Shown here piece after piece: positions 35,601 through 42,315 of a stretch of DNA of 58,016 bases; within the stretch, counting starts at the first letter, position 1, and every line of letters starts with the position of its first letter. Both the position numbers and the translations under genes were made by a program. The stretch spans positions 1 through 58,016 of the forward strand of contig NZ_RJJX01000025.1 in the NCBI RefSeq assembly GCF_003996985.1, in the 5' to 3' direction. This DNA is from Ancylomarina longa. Its GTDB lineage: Bacteria > Bacteroidota > Bacteroidia > Bacteroidales > Marinifilaceae. Under the pieces are notes generated by a model that saw nothing but the letters and a program-made list of their open reading frames with translations, was not told the DNA's origin and did not search any database.

Positions 35601-35716
35601 GATATCCCTATGAAAATAGAGAAGATCACCACAAAAAAAGCCTTTGAAGCAAAAGCTAGATTTTTTGTCGATTTAGGGTTTTCCGGGCAGTTAATATGGA
35701 TTAAATTAATTAACAA
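32696..35716 (-). CDS. PorE-like TPR/PD40 envelope protein with four C-terminal SPOR-like repeats
   Basis: 1006 aa. Order: signal or anchor segment (about 22-47), TPR (55-165), PD40 propeller with repeated SxDGxxLYFSS and GGxDIY units (195-460), a CNA-like beta sandwich (466-553), a Pro/Lys/Glu-rich linker (590-680), then four repeats of about 75 residues: 683-757, 766-838, 849-921, 931-1003. Repeats 2-4 share YTIQVMALRN..., (L)NYFNxLGNV, RYTYxxF and KKGYWDAFVR; repeat 1 is more divergent. The pattern resembles SPOR domains, which bind denuded glycan strands at division sites. The N-terminal half matches PorE-like proteins, but the OmpA domain is missing. Function is inferred only. Confidence 0.8.
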   Translation of the reverse strand: MLINLIHINCPENPKSTKNLAFASKAFFVVIFSIFIGISSSYTLYASSKKQKITSHRKYQLAEQLLANRNYSKAAIIYKELLDKASRNADLNFKLGLCYLNISSQKEKSVGLIEKAIQYTSSKNNVSLDVYFNLAKAYHTNYQFRDALKVYRDLLQIISPQNIAFRNEIQREINMCKNGLELIKNPIDISITNLGNKINTEYAEHSPGITADESTMVFTSRRKGTGGKIDIDGQYFEDIYITHRINGIWTDPVGISELNTNDHDASISISADGQELYIYKAGYFSKKESEGGDIYVSHLNGSRWSAPRKLGPNINSKSKESHISISADARTIYFSSDRPGGFGGMDIYTVTKLPNGKWGKARNLGPAINTEYDDDAPFIHPDGKTLYFSSAGHKTMGGLDIFKSVNIKGRWTSPKNIGYPINSTDDDIYYTPTADGKRAYFASYRKGSVGRTDIFLVKTPNADEVGLFVLKGKVVTSDGKPVPNSKITVSRNGQTIGIYNPNSATGKFLFIVDAGKKYKIEIVAEGFRTLRTTLNIPPEFANKENHSVITLLPLTLRSKYESDYPQSMELINFEESKLNEVNSTLSKVDSIPENREFKAPPIAVPEKVIPKKEDTVNAPVVIPDSGIIPVVTPVVSDKKIEEVQEEKPIISQKEQASKDKVKIWKKKSIPNQPKSQIKAIASRNLAFTLDLGNFNAPKPELFEKLDGVIESVGPDKRYHYTYGKFKNYKEASKIQKIIAKKGFNFTNIRILEKDQLVQEKSGGETYYTIQIMALHLPIEAEFFDNLDNVKVFNGMDGMTRYTYKKFTSYRKAINEMKRLIRMGYWDAFVRTVINDQLLYSGMQYSEQANYTIQVMALRNPKPLNYFNDLGNVQVFIDHTGLYRYTYGNYHTKNEAILDLGTALKKGYWDAFVRKSLKGEQLPNKELINSSNYYTIQVMALRNFRPLNYFNNLGIENMNLYKGKDGLSRYTYQKFSNLSNAKNSLPFVIKKGYLDAFTREIKWYNQH

Positions 35717-35901
35717 TAACTAAATATAATAGATAAGAGTTAAATATCAATAGAGAATCGTCTTAAAAATCAAAATTGTTAATAAAATTTTAATTTCTCA
35801 GAGTTTCAAAATCTTTTCTAAAAGTAAGAAACATAAACACAATTTATGGACAAAATAAATAAAATTGTGTCATTTTTTGAGTAATTGGTTACAGAATAGC
35901 A

Positions 35902-35932
35902 TAAAAAAACCACTGAACGGGGTTCAATGGTT
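35902..35932 (-). terminator. Terminator after the E2 gene
   Basis: Minus strand: AACCATTGAAC pairs with GTTCAGTGGTT (one mismatch or wobble) around a CCC loop, followed by T6. 23 nt past the E2 stop. Confidence 0.85.
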
Positions 35933-35954
35933 AAAATTTCATATTAGTTTGATT

Positions 35955-37265
35955 TTATATGCTTCGTGTTATGTCAAAATTCTCTAGATATTCTGCCACT
36001 CGTTTGAGGAACATACCTCCTAAAGCACCATCAACCACCCGATGATCGTAGGAGAGAGAAAGGACCATAATATTTCGAATGCCAATAGTATCTCCTTGAG
36101 GTGTTTCTATAACCGCCGGTTTCTTTTTAATAGCACCAACCGCTAATATGGCTACTTCTGGTTGATTGATAATTGGTGTTCCTGTGGTGCTTCCAAAAGC
36201 ACCTAAATTAGTAATAGTAAAAGTGCTGCCCTGAATTTCATCTGGTTGGAGTTTATTCGTACGTGCCCGGTTTGCTAAGTCATTTACTTTTTTAGTAATT
36301 CCAATCAGATTTTTTTCATCAGCATCCTTGATAACAGGAACAATTAAATTACCACTTGGTAAAGCAGTTGCTATACCAACATTGATGAATTTTTTACGAA
36401 TGATTTTATCTCCATCTACAGAAACATTTACCATTGGATAATCTTTCAATGCTTTGGCAACTGCTTCTACAAAAATGGGAGTGAAGGTAAGTTTTTGATT
36501 TTCCTTTTTTAGAAAATCCTCTTTTACCTTATTTCTCCATTGTACTAAAGCTGTAACATCTACATCAACAAAGGAAGTAACGTGTGGCGAAACCTGTTTA
36601 GATTTCAACATGTATTGTGCAATTAGTTTGCGCATTCTATCCATTTCAATGATTTCCACATTATCTCCTGTATAGGATGTTATTCCTACTTGGGGTGCAG
36701 GGATAGTTTTTTTAACAATTGGATCCTCCTGAATATTTTCTGTTGAACCCTGTTTTGTATTCTCGATATATTGAAGAATATCTTTTTTGGTTATTCTATT
36801 GCCTTCACCAGATCCTGTAATTTGATTTAATACTTCGGCGCTTATATTTTCTTTCTGCGCAATGGTTCGTACCAAAGGAGAGATAAAAGTTCCATTTTCA
36901 GTTTTACTTGTAAGTTGTGAGGTACTACTTGCTGGAGTAGAGGGAAGAGGTATATCTATCTTTATTGCAATTGGTTCTTCCGTTTTGGTTGTTTCTTCCA
37001 TAACAGTTTCTGGAACATCCTCTCCTTCGGTGGCAAGGATTGCGATAACATCACCAACTTGGGCTACTTCGCCTTCCTTGAATAAGAATTTTGCAATTTT
37101 ACCACTTTGAGGGGCAGGTATTTCCGAATCTACTTTATCGGTAGCAATTTCAAGGATAGATTCTTCCTCTTCTACAAAATCACCCTCCTTTTTCAAAAAC
37201 TGGGTAATGGTAGCTTCGGTGATTCCTTCGCCCATTGCAGGAAGTAGGATTTCTATTTTTGCCAT
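35955..37265 (-). CDS. 2-oxoacid dehydrogenase E2 (dihydrolipoamide acyltransferase)
   Basis: 436 aa with one lipoyl domain (1-80; Lys44 in ATDKVDSEI), a Pro/Glu/Thr-rich linker, a peripheral-subunit-binding domain (about 130-168, FISPLVRTIAQKENISAEVL) and the catalytic domain ending in SYDHRVVDGALGG (His408, Asp412). It transfers acyl groups from E1 to CoA. Likely partner of the fused E1 at 18443, although the two genes are 15 kb apart and E3 is not in the window. Substrate (branched-chain or pyruvate) is not resolved by sequence. Confidence 0.93.
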   Translation of the reverse strand: MAKIEILLPAMGEGITEATITQFLKKEGDFVEEEESILEIATDKVDSEIPAPQSGKIAKFLFKEGEVAQVGDVIAILATEGEDVPETVMEETTKTEEPIAIKIDIPLPSTPASSTSQLTSKTENGTFISPLVRTIAQKENISAEVLNQITGSGEGNRITKKDILQYIENTKQGSTENIQEDPIVKKTIPAPQVGITSYTGDNVEIIEMDRMRKLIAQYMLKSKQVSPHVTSFVDVDVTALVQWRNKVKEDFLKKENQKLTFTPIFVEAVAKALKDYPMVNVSVDGDKIIRKKFINVGIATALPSGNLIVPVIKDADEKNLIGITKKVNDLANRARTNKLQPDEIQGSTFTITNLGAFGSTTGTPIINQPEVAILAVGAIKKKPAVIETPQGDTIGIRNIMVLSLSYDHRVVDGALGGMFLKRVAEYLENFDITRSI

Positions 37266-37379
37266 GTTTATGTTTTTTTTTGATTGTGTTTATTTAGTCT
37301 AAATACAACGCGAAATTAATAAATTTAAAGAAAAAGACAAACGTATCCGAAGTTGTTTAAATGGGCAACAATACTATAA

Positions 37380-38006
37380 TTAGGCTTGTAGGTTTTGATC
37401 AAATAACGTTCTGTGAGTGATCGATCTTCCTAAAGTTATTTCATCGGTATATTCCAATTCATCTCCGATGGAAACACCGCGTGCAATGGTTGTGATTTTT
37501 GCCTCAAAGGTTTGTAGTTTTTTATATAAATAGAAATTAGTTGTATCCCCTTCCATAGTAGTGCTTAAAGCTAGAATTACTTCATCGATAGAGGATTCCT
37601 GTACTTTTTTTATTAAAGGTTCAATCTGTAAATCACTTGGGCCAATACCATCCATAGGTGAAATTATTCCTCCTAACACATGATAAATGCCATGATATTG
37701 TTGGGTTCGTTCGATTGACATTACATCACGAATGCTTTCTACCACACAAATGGTTTTATGATCTCTCTTTGGATTTGCACAAATGTCACAGATTTCAGTA
37801 TCTGATATATTGTAACAAGAGGAGCAATGCTTAATTTCATCCCTTAATTGAATAATGGAAGATCCAAAAAGATGAACATCCTCTTTGGGTTGATTGAGTA
37901 AATGCAAAACCAAACGGAGTGCAGTTTTTCTACCAATACCAGGAAGTTTTGCAAATTCTGCAACCGCATGTTCAAGTAATTTAGAAGGGAAATTGATATA
38001 GCTCAT
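37380..38006 (-). CDS. recR: Recombination mediator RecR
   Basis: 208 aa from ATG 38006 ([18 protein letters not shown]). Helix-hairpin-helix [17 protein letters not shown] (21-37), C4 zinc finger CSSCYN...CDIC (Cys61, 64, 73, 76), and Toprim domain [16 protein letters not shown] and [16 protein letters not shown]. RecFOR pathway protein that aids RecA loading at gaps. The 13-residue upstream extension to 38045 covers a -7 box and is rejected. Confidence 0.96.
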   Translation of the reverse strand: MSYINFPSKLLEHAVAEFAKLPGIGRKTALRLVLHLLNQPKEDVHLFGSSIIQLRDEIKHCSSCYNISDTEICDICANPKRDHKTICVVESIRDVMSIERTQQYHGIYHVLGGIISPMDGIGPSDLQIEPLIKKVQESSIDEVILALSTTMEGDTTNFYLYKKLQTFEAKITTIARGVSIGDELEYTDEITLGRSITHRTLFDQNLQA

Positions 38007-38033
38007 TTTTATGATTTGATTCTTTGTGTAAAT

Positions 38034-38041
38034 CAAAAGTA
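38034..38041 (-). promoter_or_regulatory. Possible -7 element for recR
   Basis: Minus-strand TACTTTTG, 28 nt upstream of the recR ATG. It lacks a good TTG at the -33 position. Confidence 0.4.
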
Positions 38042-38217
38042 GCAAAATAGCATGAAAAAAGAGAATAGACTCTTATTTGCAACTATATTTCTAAATCCTA
38101 ATACAAACAGATAAGTTACAGGTTGCAGTGACAATAAATCGGGAATAGAAATCCCCAGAATATCTATCTTTTTACTTTTTCAGGATTGAACTTGTTGTGT
38201 ATACATTATTTCTCTTT

Positions 38218-38248
38218 TTGATTAAAATAAATGCTTTGTCTATTTTTG
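38218..38248 (+). promoter_or_regulatory. Promoter of the sodium:solute symporter gene
   Basis: TTG (38218-38220), 20-nt spacer, TATTTTTG (38241-38248): exact Bacteroidota consensus, 23 nt before the GTG start. Confidence 0.75.
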
Positions 38249-38271
38249 AACTTCAATAAATTTATTAGCCT

Positions 38272-39711
38272 GTGACACCCGTTAGTATTATTCTCGTTGT
38301 GGTGGGATATTTTTCCCTTCTATTACTCATATCCTATTTTACTGGTAGGAAAGCCGATAATAAAGACTTTTTTGTTGGAAATAAGCAGTCGCCATGGTAT
38401 ATCGTTGCATTTGGAATGGTGGGAGCCTCTTTGTCCGGAGTAACATTTATTTCCGTTCCCGGCTGGGTGAAATCGATAGATTTTACCTACATGCAGATGG
38501 TTTTTGGTTACATGTTAGGTTACATTGTGGTAGCCAATTTACTATTGCCCATATATTATAAATTAAATCTGACCTCGATATATACTTATTTGGATAATAG
38601 ATTTGGAGGCGTATCCTATAAAACGGGTGCCGCATTCTTTTTACTATCAAGAACCATAGGTGCAGCATTTCGTTTATTTCTGATGGCCAATGTTTTGCAG
38701 ATAACGGTTTTTGATGCATGGAATATTCCGTTTGTAGTTACTGTTTTAATTACAATTTTATTAATCTGGTTATATACTTTCAGAGGGGGAATTAAAACAA
38801 TTATTTGGACAGATACCTTACAAACTCTATTTATGCTATTGGCTGTTGTTGTGAGTATTTATTTAATCATGAATCGTTTGAATCTCGGATTTACCGATTT
38901 GTATAATTCTATGGCAGATAGTGAATACTCCCGGATATTTGAATTTAAGGATTGGGGAAGCAGACAACATTTTCTGAAGCAGTTTCTTACCGGTGCTTTT
39001 ATAACTATTGTAATGACTGGTTTAGATCAGGATATGATGCAGAAAAATTTAAGCTGTAAGAATATAAAGGAAGCAAAGAAGAATATGTATTGGTATGGTT
39101 TTGCATTTATACCTGCTAATTTATTATTTCTGCTCTTAGGTGCCTTATTGCTAATGTATGCACAACACGAGGGAATTGCGATTCCTGCAAGAGGTGATGA
39201 TTTATTTCCATTATTGGCAACAAAATACCTTGGTCCGGTGGTAAGTCTTTTCTTTCTGGTTGGTCTGTTGGCTGCGGCTTATTCTAGCGCCGACTCAGCT
39301 TTAACATCTCTAACCACCTCTTTTACCGTTGATATTTTGGGTGCGAAGGAGGGGAATGAACAGGAAACCACTAAACTTCGCAAAAGATCACATATATTAT
39401 TTTCATTTTTATTGCTTGTCGTGATTCTGATTTTCCGTGCCATTAATGATGAATCGGTTATTGCTGCGATATTTACGGTTGCAGGTTATACTTATGGTCC
39501 TTTATTGGGATTGTATGCCTTTGGTTTGTTTACGAAATACAAGGTGAAAGACCGCTATGTACCAATTATTGCCATATTGTCTCCATTAATCTGTTATATA
39601 TTAAAAGATAATGCCGTGGCTTGGTTTAGCTATCCAATTGGTTTTGAGTTGTTGATTTATAACGGAATTATAACATTTGCAGGATTGTATTTAATCCGGA
39701 AAAGACGTTAA
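38272..39711 (+). CDS. Sodium:solute symporter (SSS family)
   Basis: 479 aa, about 13 TM segments. Starts with GTG at 38272, placed just behind a consensus promoter. Family features: FFVGNKQSPWYIVAFGMVGASLSGVTFISVPGW (about 33-65), FRLFLMANVLQ, YTFRGGIKTIIWTDTLQT, TGLDQDMMQKNLSCKN, AAAYSSADSALTSLTTSF with the Na2-site Ser/Ser-Ala-Asp. It imports an unknown solute with Na+; substrates range over sugars, amino acids, sialic acid and nucleobases. No sugar cluster is near. Confidence 0.9.
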   Translation: MTPVSIILVVVGYFSLLLLISYFTGRKADNKDFFVGNKQSPWYIVAFGMVGASLSGVTFISVPGWVKSIDFTYMQMVFGYMLGYIVVANLLLPIYYKLNLTSIYTYLDNRFGGVSYKTGAAFFLLSRTIGAAFRLFLMANVLQITVFDAWNIPFVVTVLITILLIWLYTFRGGIKTIIWTDTLQTLFMLLAVVVSIYLIMNRLNLGFTDLYNSMADSEYSRIFEFKDWGSRQHFLKQFLTGAFITIVMTGLDQDMMQKNLSCKNIKEAKKNMYWYGFAFIPANLLFLLLGALLLMYAQHEGIAIPARGDDLFPLLATKYLGPVVSLFFLVGLLAAAYSSADSALTSLTTSFTVDILGAKEGNEQETTKLRKRSHILFSFLLLVVILIFRAINDESVIAAIFTVAGYTYGPLLGLYAFGLFTKYKVKDRYVPIIAILSPLICYILKDNAVAWFSYPIGFELLIYNGIITFAGLYLIRKRR

Positions 39712-39738
39712 TAAAACACCAGGAATTGATATATCTAA

Positions 39739-40176
39739 TTAAAATCTTTGAATAAGGTTGAGGTATATTCTGGTATATCTTTGAGATTTTTCGAATGTAC
39801 CTTCATAGTTTGCGGAAAAGGAAAACTTCCTGTTGATTCTCCAGGATAAATTGACCTCTGCAATATTCTGCAACAAATTGCTACCGCTAAATTGGTATTT
39901 ATAATCAACGTGACTAAAATTGATCTCACTAAATAATTTTGCAGGAATCAAATCTTTGTAAAGTTTTAATCTGTAAATCTGTCCTTTTAGATAATTATTC
40001 CGAAGGCTGGTGACAGATAACCTAGCCGTACTATTGATAAATGGTATTTGTCGATAGGATATATATCCAATTATATTTGTGGAAGCTTTCTCATTATTTT
40101 TTCTTTTTCGATATCCATAATTACTGCCAACAGTAATATATTTCACAGGTTGGTAATTAGCCCGGAATCGAAATCA
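39739..40176 (-). pseudogene. C-terminal remnant of an outer-membrane beta-barrel protein
   Basis: A minus-strand frame of about 145 codons reads as alternating barrel strands (RFRANYQPVKYITVGSNYGY, TARLSVTSLRNNYLKGQIYR, FSFSANYEGTFEKSQRYTRI) and ends in YLNLIQRF, the C-terminal aromatic rule for barrels. It has no signal peptide or proper start. The frame stays open to 40176 and meets a TGA just where IS-like sequence begins (about 40182). It seems to be the tail of a larger gene cut by an IS3-type element and then deleted. An annotation as an intact 135-aa protein from the GTG at 40146 would be misleading. Confidence 0.65.
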
Positions 40177-40181
40177 GGACT

Positions 40182-40310
40182 TGTTATATTTACCAGGACA
40201 GTTAGTTAAGATATAATGCTTTAATAAATTTATATCTTAGAAATATGAAAGAAGAAAGACGAACCTTTACGCGAGAGTTTAAATTAAAAAGTGTTGAGAC
40301 GAGATGTTAA
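40182..40310 (+). mobile_element. 5' fragment of an IS3-family element
   Basis: An ATG at 40245 gives MKEERRTFTREFKLKSVETR C-stop (22 codons). RRTFTxEFKxxxV is the classic N-terminus of IS3-family OrfA (helix-turn-helix). About 60 nt precede it, starting near TGTTATATTTACCAGGACAG, as expected for an IS leader with its terminal repeat. After GAG the similarity stops, so the element is deleted for all but its first codons. It borders the truncated barrel gene. Confidence 0.65.
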
Positions 40311-40320
40311 AGCAACAACA

Positions 40321-40348
40321 AGGGACAGATTATAAAAAACCTGTCCCT
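40321..40348 (-). terminator. Hairpin after the DUF6261 gene
   Basis: AGGGACAG (40321-40328) pairs with CTGTCCCT (40341-40348). It is 28 nt past the DUF6261 stop on the minus strand; a T run is lacking on that strand, so termination strength is uncertain. Confidence 0.45.
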
Positions 40349-40375
40349 CCTTAAAAAAGCCCAATAATCCTGTTG

Positions 40376-41119
40376 TTATTCTGATAAACTAATCTCTGGT
40401 TTGTTACTAGTATTTCTGGATTGTCGTGATCGGGCTTTGGTATTGATCGCAACAATATGATTTTCGATCACCTGAGCAATTGTCTCATATTGTTCTGGTA
40501 ATACAGAAACTACAGTATTTAGGTATGGTATCAATTTCTGATTAATGATATTTCGAACGATCTTTTTTTGACTTGAAGGGGCAATAATATCATCTTCGTT
40601 GTCTATTTCTTCCTTTTCTGATCGAAACAAAGATTCAAAATTATTCAAAGAACTGATACATGCTTTTACAAGATCACTTACACCAATCAAGCTGTCCACC
40701 ATTGGCTTTACATTCTCCTCTTCCAGATTTGTGAGAAGTGAATGGGAAAGAGCCATTTGTCTTTCGTAACCTAATCGGTGCAAATTAAGGTTATTGGCAT
40801 CAATAATTTGCCAAATTTTTCTGGCATTTGCCGAGATAGTTTCATCAGGCATGTGGGTGTTAGCCCAAACAAATTGCTTCAGACAAATAAAGTCCTTATC
40901 TGCAATGTCATCCAGTTTTTGTAACATTTTGGAGCGAAATCCATGCTTAGATGCCTTTATTGATTTTGAAAAGACAAGATTATCCGCAGCCAAAGTAGTG
41001 ATGATATTACTAATTACCGGGTCGGCACTCCAATCACTCTTGCTGAATTCGTACACAATGTTCGATGCAAGGGTATTTATTTCGCCTGTATCGCAATAAT
41101 GATAAATTTTTTGATTCAT
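40376..41119 (-). CDS. DUF6261-family protein
   Basis: 247 aa, mostly helical, no TM or signal. It fits, from memory, the Bacteroidota-restricted DUF6261 family: an opening YxxTGEINTLASNIV and blocks such as LxADNLVFSKSIK and RLGYERQMALSHSLLTNLEEE. The C-terminus is basic (KARSRQSR). Function unknown. These genes occur in several copies per genome and are often in variable regions; here it borders IS debris and a repeat-rich gap. Confidence 0.6.
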   Translation of the reverse strand: MNQKIYHYCDTGEINTLASNIVYEFSKSDWSADPVISNIITTLAADNLVFSKSIKASKHGFRSKMLQKLDDIADKDFICLKQFVWANTHMPDETISANARKIWQIIDANNLNLHRLGYERQMALSHSLLTNLEEENVKPMVDSLIGVSDLVKACISSLNNFESLFRSEKEEIDNEDDIIAPSSQKKIVRNIINQKLIPYLNTVVSVLPEQYETIAQVIENHIVAINTKARSRQSRNTSNKPEISLSE

Positions 41120-41996
41120 TTTTTAAAAGGTTTGTAGGTATATTTTGAGCTTTAGGATGTTGAAATTAGAAAATTTTTAATAAACAATAAAGCAATTCAG
41201 GCTAAAATAATAAGATAAGTGTGAATTTGTAAGTTGGCACATTTGGCAGGCGGAATATTCATTAAAAATATTTATCTTAACAGATTTTTTATGTATTTGT
41301 AATGTAAAATAATGGGGATTGCGTGTATTAATGTATGTTTTGGGCAGAACTATCCTTGTCGATAAACTAAAACCTGTTTGCAGATAAAAAATAGAAAGGG
41401 AATAGGAGTGCATCATCTTCTACCATCCGGATGGAAAAGTTATTCATTATTGTTGGAATGGATTCCGTTGCGTCGTAGGCTTCGTTCAGGATGTAATCAA
41501 CCTACTCCGATGCGTTTTTCCTGAAAATGATCATCGAAAAAGTCGTTACTGAAGCGGTTTAGGCTTTTTAATAAGTATAATATTCAACTCCGACCCGGAG
41601 AAGCATATTTACATGATGAAATTGGGGAACTCCATTGCGTATTGCCGTTTTTTCATCATGTAAAATCACTTCTCCGATGCGTTTTGCTCTTTTTTAATGA
41701 TGATTATTTCAAGTCCGAAGAGTTTTCAGCCATCCTGTCGTTTTAGAGTTCAACTTTTCATCGATAGGGAACTATCAGCGTAATAAATTGGCGATTTAAA
41801 GGAAATTTGTTTGGATGATATAATTATATATTGATGGCATTTGTTGTAGGAATATTTCTGTTACAATAAATGTAATCTGTTGCTTTAATTGCAGCTGTTT
41901 TATTAATCGATATGATATTAGTGATGTAATAAAATAAGCTACCTTTAAATCTGCTTTAAAGCTAAATCCATCTTGTTAATCATTAAATGAATTAAA
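41120..41996. other. 877-bp intergenic region with repeats, no gene
   Basis: No frame here looks coding. The right half contains scattered related segments built on TCCGATGCGTTTT: 41463 (TCCGTTGCGTCG), near 41498 (TCCGATGCGTTTTT), 41630 (TCCATTGCGTATT) and 41672 (CTCCGATGCGTTTT), each near runs of T and near ATGATCATC/ATGATGAT words. A long inverted repeat lies at 41597-41675. It could be a remnant of repeated elements or a structured RNA; I see no known family. Confidence 0.5.
41597..41675. repeat. Long inverted repeat (14-bp plus 7-bp stem)
   Basis: TTTACATGATGAAA (41608-41621) pairs exactly with TTTCATCATGTAAA (41651-41664), and the flanking GGAGAAG (41597-41603) pairs with CTTCTCC (41669-41675) across a 4-nt internal loop on each side. 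The apical loop is 29 nt. Confidence 0.75.
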
Positions 41997-42215
41997 ATGA
42001 AAAAACCGAATATTGCTTTATCCATTGGCTTATTAATTTTTGCTGCTATACAGTTATTAAAACACCTATTTCATTTCGAACTTCCTGATTTTTGGTATGG
42101 CTTTGTCGTGGGACTATCCCTGGTGTTAATGGTGACCGGATTACTTGGTGGAGCATCATTATGCGAAAGACTGAGAGCTGGTAAGAGAAATATTTTTGGG
42201 ATTAGGGAAAAGTAA
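41997..42215 (+). CDS. Small two-TM membrane protein, unknown
   Basis: 72 aa: TM1 about 7-22, a short His/Phe loop (HLFHFELPDFW), TM2 about 33-51, then a basic tail CERLRAGKRNIFGIREK. Start and stop are clear and a terminator follows at 42259. No recognised family. It may be an orphan inner-membrane protein. Confidence 0.65.
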   Translation: MKKPNIALSIGLLIFAAIQLLKHLFHFELPDFWYGFVVGLSLVLMVTGLLGGASLCERLRAGKRNIFGIREK

Positions 42216-42258
42216 AGATGTTGTATCGTTCATAATTTTGAGTGCCTGTATTCATAAC

Positions 42259-42299
42259 AAACCCGTCAGATATTTGATACCTGACGGGTTTAATTTTAT
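42259..42299. terminator. Bidirectional terminator between the small membrane protein and ccsBA
   Basis: AAACCCGTCAG pairs with CTGACGGGTTT around an ATATTTGATAC loop; T-rich on the plus strand (TAATTTT) and after an AACAA on the other. It lies between convergent genes. Confidence 0.8.
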
Positions 42300-42315
42300 A
42301 GCGTATTCTATTCGT

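Noticed and set aside
39739-40146. Intact 135-aa hypothetical protein
   Set aside because: The frame continues upstream of the nominal start in barrel-like sequence and is cut at IS-like DNA, so it is a remnant.
41177-41416. 79-aa minus-strand ORF in the large gap
   Set aside because: No start context, family pattern or neighbour support; composition reflects AT-rich non-coding DNA.
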